Below, piece by piece: positions 59,782 through 64,000 of a stretch of DNA of 64,000 bases. Under the pieces are notes generated by a model. The model worked only from the letters and a program-made list of their open reading frames with translations. It did no database searches and was not told the DNA's origin. This DNA comes from Streptomyces flaveolus (GTDB lineage Bacteria > Actinomycetota > Actinomycetes > Streptomycetales > Streptomycetaceae), in assembly GCF_000716535.1 (NCBI RefSeq), contig NZ_JNWV01000006.1, forward strand, positions 406,237-470,236, written 5' to 3'. Position 1 is the first letter of the stretch. Each line of letters opens with the position of its first letter. A program made the position numbers and the translations under genes.

Positions 59782-60738
59782 ATGGAACCGGTCATCATCG
59801 TCTTGATCATCCTGGTGGTGTTGGTCTTCATCGCCCTGATCAAGACCATCCAAGTCATCCCACAGGCCAGCGCGGCCATCGTCGAGCGCTTCGGCCGTTA
59901 CACGCGGACGCTGAACGCGGGCCTCAACATCGTGGTCCCGTTCATCGACACCATCCGCAACCGCATCGACCTGCGTGAACAGGTCGTACCGTTCCCGCCG
60001 CAGCCGGTGATCACCCAGGACAACCTGGTCGTGAACATCGACACGGTCATCTACTACCAGGTCACCGACGCCCGGGCCGCCACCTACGAGGTCGCCAGCT
60101 ACATCCAGGCGATCGAGCAGCTCACCGTCACCACCCTGCGCAACATCATCGGTGGCATGGACCTGGAACGGACCCTGACCTCCCGTGAGGAGATCAACGC
60201 GGCCCTGCGCGGCGTCCTGGACGAGGCCACCGGCAAGTGGGGCATCCGCGTCAACCGCGTGGAACTGAAGGCCATCGAGCCCCCGACCTCCATCCAGGAC
60301 TCGATGGAGAAGCAGATGCGCGCCGACCGTGACAAGCGCGCCGCCATCCTCACCGCGGAAGGTACGCGCCAGGCCGCCATCCTCACCGCCGAGGGCGAGA
60401 AGCAGTCCCAGATCCTGCGCGCCGAAGGTGAGGCCAAGGCAGCCGCCCTGCGCGCCGAGGGCGAGGCCCAGGCCGTCCGCACGGTCTTCGAGGCCATCCA
60501 CGCCGGCGACCCCGACCAGAAGCTCCTGTCCTACCAGTACCTCCAGATGCTCCCCAAGATCGCCGAGGGCGACGCCAACAAGCTCTGGATCGTCCCCAGC
60601 GAAATCGGCGACGCCCTCAAGGGCCTCTCCGGAGCGATGGGCAACTTCGGCCCGCTGGGCGGAGGTTCGGGCAACGGCTCGTCGGGCAACGGCAACAACG
60701 GTGGCCAGGAACGCCGAGAGAAGCCGAGCATCGACTGA
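59782..60738 (+). CDS. SPFH/Band 7 (stomatin-like) protein
   Basis: 318 aa. N-terminal anchor PVIIVLIILVVLVFIALIKT, SPFH domain (about 27-190; IPQASAAIVERFGRYTRTLN, VPFIDTIRNRIDLREQVVPF, GKWGIRVNRVELKAIEPP). Next is a coiled coil made of a repeated AAILTAEG / AALRAEGEA unit (about 195-235), then LSYQYLQMLPKIAEGDANKL and a Gly/Asn/Ser-rich tail. Scaffold of membrane domains; partner of NfeD upstream. Downstream is a 15-bp perfect hairpin. Confidence 0.94.
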   Translation: MEPVIIVLIILVVLVFIALIKTIQVIPQASAAIVERFGRYTRTLNAGLNIVVPFIDTIRNRIDLREQVVPFPPQPVITQDNLVVNIDTVIYYQVTDARAATYEVASYIQAIEQLTVTTLRNIIGGMDLERTLTSREEINAALRGVLDEATGKWGIRVNRVELKAIEPPTSIQDSMEKQMRADRDKRAAILTAEGTRQAAILTAEGEKQSQILRAEGEAKAAALRAEGEAQAVRTVFEAIHAGDPDQKLLSYQYLQMLPKIAEGDANKLWIVPSEIGDALKGLSGAMGNFGPLGGGSGNGSSGNGNNGGQERREKPSID

Positions 60739-60755
60739 GGCGCTGGAGAACGCCG

Positions 60756-60788
60756 GGTTCCCCGCGCCCCTCAGGGGCGCGGGGAACC
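60756..60788. terminator. 15-bp hairpin GGTTCCCCGCGCCCC repeat-type terminator
   Basis: 60756-60770 and 60774-60788 are perfect inverted copies with loop TCA. The same hairpin sequence (GTTCCCCGCGCCCC with its complement) is scattered over many Streptomyces genomes after genes. It serves both this SPFH gene and the convergent HNH gene. Confidence 0.8.
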
Positions 60789-60843
60789 GCGCGAGAAGCG
60801 CCAGACGACCCGCGGCCGCCGATGAAGAGAACCCGGCAGACGC

Positions 60844-61350
60844 CTAGGCCGCATCCCGAGCGAGCCACCCAGGAAGCGCGTCGAAGTCCTCCTGCCCCAG
60901 AGCCAGGAGCATCGCGTCCGCCGGGGTCGGCTCGAACGGCTCCCGAAGCAGGGCCATCCCGGCCTCCTCCGGAGTCCGGTTCGCCTTCCGGTGGTTGTCC
61001 TCGGCGCACGCGGCAACCGTATTCAGCCACGTGTCCTGCCCACCCTGGGACCGCGGCACCACATGGTCCACGGTCGTCGCCCGCCGTCCGCAGTACGCGC
61101 ACCGGTGCCGGTCCCTGACCAGCACCCCCCGCCGCGACCACGGAGCTTGTCTTCGGAACGGCACCCGTACGTACCGGCACAACCGGATCACCCGAGGCGC
61201 CGGTATGTCGACATCCGCACCCCGCATACGCAGTTCGGGATGGGCCTGCTCGACGACGGCCTTGTCCTGGAGCACCAGAACGACCGCACGGTTCAACGTC
61301 ACCGTCGACAGCGGCTCGAAGCTCGCGTTCAGCACCAGCGTGTCCCGCAT
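60844..61350 (-). CDS. HNH endonuclease family protein
   Basis: 168 aa; ATG at 61350 with GGGAGG eight nt upstream. N-terminus DTLVLNASFEPLSTVTLNRA is a conserved non-nuclease module; HNH core: RDRHRCAYCGRRATTVDHVV, PRSQGGQDTWLNTVAACAED, NHRKANRTPEEAGM. Zinc-type Cys pairs and the catalytic His (VDHV) are present. This chromosomal subfamily is common in actinomycetes, not linked to restriction genes here. Role unknown, perhaps repair. Confidence 0.9.
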   Translation of the reverse strand: MRDTLVLNASFEPLSTVTLNRAVVLVLQDKAVVEQAHPELRMRGADVDIPAPRVIRLCRYVRVPFRRQAPWSRRGVLVRDRHRCAYCGRRATTVDHVVPRSQGGQDTWLNTVAACAEDNHRKANRTPEEAGMALLREPFEPTPADAMLLALGQEDFDALPGWLARDAA

Positions 61351-61435
61351 CCAGCCCACCTCCCGTGTGCACCTGCCCACCCCCCGGCGGGCTCGGATCA
61401 ACTCTGGACGGGCGCGCCGAGATGGACAACGCAAT

Positions 61436-61478
61436 AAAAAATGCCCGCCTCCGATCACTTCCAAGACCGGAGGCGGGC
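61436..61478 (-). terminator. Canonical intrinsic terminator of the ybhB-like gene
   Basis: GCCCGCCTCCG (61443-61453) and CGGAGGCGGGC (61468-61478) form a perfect 11-bp stem; on the minus strand it is followed by ATTTTTTATT. One of the few in this window with a true U tract. Confidence 0.88.
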
Positions 61479-61518
61479 AAACGTTCAATGAACCCTTGGC
61501 TGAATCCTTGCGCTGACG

Positions 61519-62058
61519 TCAGCCCTCGGCGGGGTTCTCGTACTCACCGATGAGCTGGGCGCGCGCGATCGTGTGGAACCGCAGGTTGAAGCCGACGACG
61601 GCCGGAGAGACGTCCGCGTCCGGGCCCAGCTTCTCCTGGTCCACCGCGTACACCGTGAAGACGTACCGGTGCGGGCCGTCCCCGGGCGGCGGAGCGGCGC
61701 CGCCGAAGTCCTTCGTCCCGTAGTCGTTGCGCGCGTGCACGGCGCCCGCGGGCAGCCCTTCGAACTTGCCGCTGCCCGCACCCGCCGGCAACTCCGTCAC
61801 GGAGACCGGGATGTCGAACAGGACCCAGTGCCAGAACCCGCTGCCGGTCGGCGCGTCGGGGTCGTAGCAGGTCACGGCGAAGCTCTTGGTCTCGGGCGGG
61901 AAGCCCTCCCAGCGCAGATGCGGCGAGATGTTGCCCTCCGCGTGCACCTGGGCGCTCTTGAGCGTCGCGCCCTCCTCGATGTCCTCGCTCGTCACCGTGA
62001 ACGACGGCACGGGCGGATGGAAGTCGTGGGGGAGCGGCCGCCGCTTGAGCTCGGTCAC
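61519..62058 (-). CDS. YbhB/YbcL family (Raf kinase inhibitor-like, PEBP) protein
   Basis: 179 aa from the GTG at 62058, AGGAGGT seven nt upstream. PEBP fold: VTSEDIEEGATLKSAQVHAE, SPHLRWEGFPPETKSFAVTC, YDPDAPTGSGFWHWVLFDIP (ligand pocket DPDAP and HW), GGAAPPPGDGPHRYVFTVYA. Anion-binding protein family with unclear role in bacteria. Ends in a strong intrinsic terminator; the upstream neighbour is Spo0M-like, 44 nt away, probably co-transcribed. Confidence 0.93.
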   Translation of the reverse strand: MTELKRRPLPHDFHPPVPSFTVTSEDIEEGATLKSAQVHAEGNISPHLRWEGFPPETKSFAVTCYDPDAPTGSGFWHWVLFDIPVSVTELPAGAGSGKFEGLPAGAVHARNDYGTKDFGGAAPPPGDGPHRYVFTVYAVDQEKLGPDADVSPAVVGFNLRFHTIARAQLIGEYENPAEG

Positions 62059-62102
62059 CTCGGTACCTCCTGATCGATGATCTGGAACCAGCGGTTCCGA
62101 GC

Positions 62103-62885
62103 CTAGAACCAGTTGCGCTTGCTGCCGACCTCGGACAGCCACTGGTTGAGGTAAGCCGCCCAGTCGGTCCCCTGCCAGTCGTTCAGGCCCACCTGGAAGG
62201 ACCGGAAGGTGTCCGAGCCCTCACTGAACAGACCGGGCTTCTTGTCCATCTCCAGCACGACGTCCATCGCGTGCTCGTCGGCGACGAAGCTCAGCTCGAC
62301 CTGGTTCAGACCCCGGTACTGCGACGGCGGGAAGAACTCGATCTCCTGGTAGAACGGCAGCTTCTGCCGCGTGCCCCGGATGTGGCCGCGCTCCATGTCC
62401 GCGTTCTTGAAGCGGAAGCCCAGCTGGATGAAGGCGTCCAGGATCGCCTTCTGCGCCGGCAGCGGGTGCACGTTGATCGGGTCCAGGTCACCGGAGTCCA
62501 CGGCCCGCGCGATCGCCAGCTCGGTGGTCACACCGATGTTCATCCCCCGCAGCGCCTGCCCGTCGATCATGGTGATCGGCGTCTCCCAGGGGATCTCCAG
62601 CCCGAACGGCACCGCGTGCACGGCCCCCGCCTGCAGCTCGAAGGCCCCGCCGAGCCGCACCTTCGTGAACTCGATGTCCTGCTTGTACTCCTGGTCGCCG
62701 CTCTCCACCTCGACCTTGGCCTGCAGGCCGACGGACAGCCCCTCGATGGCCTGGTTCACGGACCCGCCCTGGATCCGCACCTCACCCTGGACGACACCAC
62801 CCGGTACGACGTTGACCTCGGTCAGCACCGTCTCGACCGACGCCCCGCCGGCCCCCAGGCTCGCGAGCAGCTTCTTGAACGCCAT
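62103..62885 (-). CDS. Spo0M-like sporulation-control protein
   Basis: 260 aa. Arrestin-like beta sandwich: [78 protein letters not shown]. The C-terminal tail ([19 protein letters not shown]) is the usual end. B. subtilis Spo0M affects sporulation and division; in Streptomyces the role is not defined. ATG with AAAGGGAGAG upstream. Confidence 0.93.
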   Translation of the reverse strand: MAFKKLLASLGAGGASVETVLTEVNVVPGGVVQGEVRIQGGSVNQAIEGLSVGLQAKVEVESGDQEYKQDIEFTKVRLGGAFELQAGAVHAVPFGLEIPWETPITMIDGQALRGMNIGVTTELAIARAVDSGDLDPINVHPLPAQKAILDAFIQLGFRFKNADMERGHIRGTRQKLPFYQEIEFFPPSQYRGLNQVELSFVADEHAMDVVLEMDKKPGLFSEGSDTFRSFQVGLNDWQGTDWAAYLNQWLSEVGSKRNWF

Positions 62886-62985
62886 GACTCTCCCTTTACG
62901 AATGGACCCTCGACCCGTACAAACGCGATCCGCCCGCGCCCGGTTCCGCCGGCGCGGTGCCCCGTCTGGACTACCCTCGGAGGGC

Positions 62986-63636
62986 ATGATCGCGCCCCCG
63001 GACCGTACGCCACTGCCCCGAGCCTTCTTCGACCGCCCGGTACTGGAGGTCGCCCCCGACCTCCTCGGCCGCGTTCTGGTCCGGACGACACCCGACGGCC
63101 CGATCGCCCTCCGCCTCACGGAGGTGGAGGCGTACGACGGCCCGAACGACCCCGGCTCGCACGCCTACCGTGGCCGCACCGCCCGCAACGCGGTGATGTT
63201 CGGTCCGCCCGGACACGTGTACGTCTACTTCACCTACGGCATGTGGCACTGCATGAACCTGGTCTGCGGACCCGAGGGCCGGGCGAGCGCGGTCCTGCTC
63301 CGCGCGGGTGAAGTGGTGGAGGGATCCGAGCTGGCCCGCAAACGACGCATTTCGGCCCGCAACGACAAGGAACTGGCCAAGGGGCCGGCCCGGCTGGCCA
63401 CCGCTCTGGAGATCGACCGGGCCCTGGACGGCACGGACGCGTGCGCCTCCGGCGAGAGTCCCCTGAAGATGCTCGCCGGGACACCGGTCCCCTCCGACCA
63501 GGTACGCAACGGTCCCCGAACCGGTGTCGCCGGCGAGGGAGGCGACGGCGACCTCCACCCGTGGCGCTTCTGGGTCGCCAACGACCCGACGGTGAGCCCC
63601 TATCGGGCCCATGTGCCCCGGCGTCGCCGAAGTTGA
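62986..63636 (+). CDS. DNA-3-methyladenine glycosylase (AAG/MPG family)
   Basis: 216 aa base-excision enzyme. Family landmarks: [40 protein letters not shown] (catalytic Glu in VEAY), [20 protein letters not shown] (intercalating Tyr), GMWHCMNLV, and [12 protein letters not shown]. Removes alkylated purines. TACCCT (62972-62977) eight nt before the ATG, with GGAGGG too close, suggests a near-leaderless start. It is the last gene before the rRNA operon region. Confidence 0.94.
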   Translation: MIAPPDRTPLPRAFFDRPVLEVAPDLLGRVLVRTTPDGPIALRLTEVEAYDGPNDPGSHAYRGRTARNAVMFGPPGHVYVYFTYGMWHCMNLVCGPEGRASAVLLRAGEVVEGSELARKRRISARNDKELAKGPARLATALEIDRALDGTDACASGESPLKMLAGTPVPSDQVRNGPRTGVAGEGGDGDLHPWRFWVANDPTVSPYRAHVPRRRRS

Positions 63637-63730
63637 CGCGGGCTGCGGAGGTGCGTAATGTAGCCCGAGCCGCTGAACCGGGTACGGCGATCGCCTGCAG
63701 CCGGAGCGGCTAACCCACTACCTAGCTTGA

Positions 63731-63745
63731 ACCCCTCAGCGGGGT
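63731..63745 (+). terminator. Short hairpin after 3-methyladenine glycosylase gene
   Basis: ACCCC (63731-63735) and GGGGT (63741-63745) followed by CGTTTCT; a weak terminator. Confidence 0.4.
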
Positions 63746-63779
63746 CGTTTCTGGCGCACCCGTGTGCCCGAATTCGAAC

Positions 63780-64000
63780 TCGCGGGACTCGATTATGAGT
63801 CTTCGAGGGAATCGGCTAACGTAGTGAATGTCGAAAGGGCGGACGGCGAAAGCCGAAAACCCCGAGACACCCCACCGACTGGGAATCGGATCGCGAAACG
63901 GTCTGATAGAGTCGGAAACGCAAGACCGAAGGGAAGCGCCCGGAGGAAAGCCCGAGAGGGTGAGTACAAAGGAAGCGACCGTTCCTTGAGAACTCAACAG
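63780..64000 (+). promoter_or_regulatory. rRNA operon promoter and 16S leader (rrn upstream region)
   Basis: The closing sequence, AGGAAAGCCCGAGAGGGTGA and GTTCCTTGAGAACTCAACAG, is the typical leader before Streptomyces 16S rRNA; the gene itself lies outside the window. Candidate -10 hexamers are TAACGT (63817-63822) and TAGAGT (63907-63912), consistent with the multiple promoters of Streptomyces rrn operons. The preceding gap (63637-63780) has no gene. Confidence 0.85.

Noticed and set aside
60844..61350. Restriction or mobile-element HNH nuclease
   Set aside because: No methylase, phage or intron genes adjoin it; sequence style and codon use match the chromosome, so it is treated as a core gene.
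63640..63720. tRNA gene before the rRNA operon
   Set aside because: Some GC-rich pairing words are present, but no T-psi-C loop, anticodon stem and acceptor stem line up into a cloverleaf.

Overview
The window is chromosomal DNA from a Streptomyces species. The evidence is very high GC with strong third-position G/C bias, SD-led GTG/TTG starts, a chaplin (ChpE type), a Gbn-like nucleoid protein, Asp23/AmaP genes, and many conserved actinomycete genes. From memory, the gene order follows the S. coelicolor core region running from about SCO1848 down to about SCO1792, so most of the window is conserved core rather than an acquired island. I saw no integrase, transposase, CRISPR array or biosynthetic cluster.

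Layout. 1-3.5 kb: the start of a cobalamin operon (cobQ partial, cobD) behind a cobalamin riboswitch, then a PiT phosphate transporter unit with a tandem PHO box. 3.5-12.8 kb: GH25 muramidase, class II aldolase, alpha/beta hydrolase, several hypothetical proteins, an ABC-F protein preceded by a possible leaderless 7-codon ORF, gbn in a GATC-rich setting, and an enoyl-CoA hydratase. 12.8-16 kb: a five-gene, translationally coupled Asp23/AmaP envelope operon whose last gene is frameshifted at a run of eight C. 16-24.6 kb: SDR, GH15 glucoamylase-like enzyme, SURF1, a Cys-rich mini-protein, a DnaQ exonuclease with a probable BRCT domain, a large bacterial RING-finger protein with a TerD-like segment, and a VIT-family transporter. 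24.7-32.8 kb: zinc alcohol dehydrogenase, CoA transferase, two paralogous secreted subtilases, and a DUF485-ActP symporter pair. 33-46.5 kb: moaA, tyrS, the tldD/tldE pair, fabG-fabI, a GntR/MFS divergent pair, sixA and serB.

46.5-57.5 kb is the least ordinary part. Three intergenic blocks are built of degenerate tandem repeats (about 33, 28 and 26 bp units). They flank an FHA-FHA-ABC exporter, a lytic transglycosylase, a divergent QueA-like enzyme coupled to an SDR, a two-component system, chpE and a shortened chaplin-like gene. 57.4-63.6 kb: a hypothetical protein, an ABC ATPase, NfeD plus SPFH/stomatin proteins, HNH nuclease, YbhB/YbcL protein, Spo0M-like protein and 3-methyladenine glycosylase. 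The window ends inside the promoter/leader region of an rRNA operon; the 16S gene lies beyond the edge.

Many convergent gene pairs are separated by long perfect hairpins, and several genes appear to have leaderless starts (a -10 element 6-8 nt before the start codon). All functional calls rest on reading motifs and gene context by eye; no searches were run.
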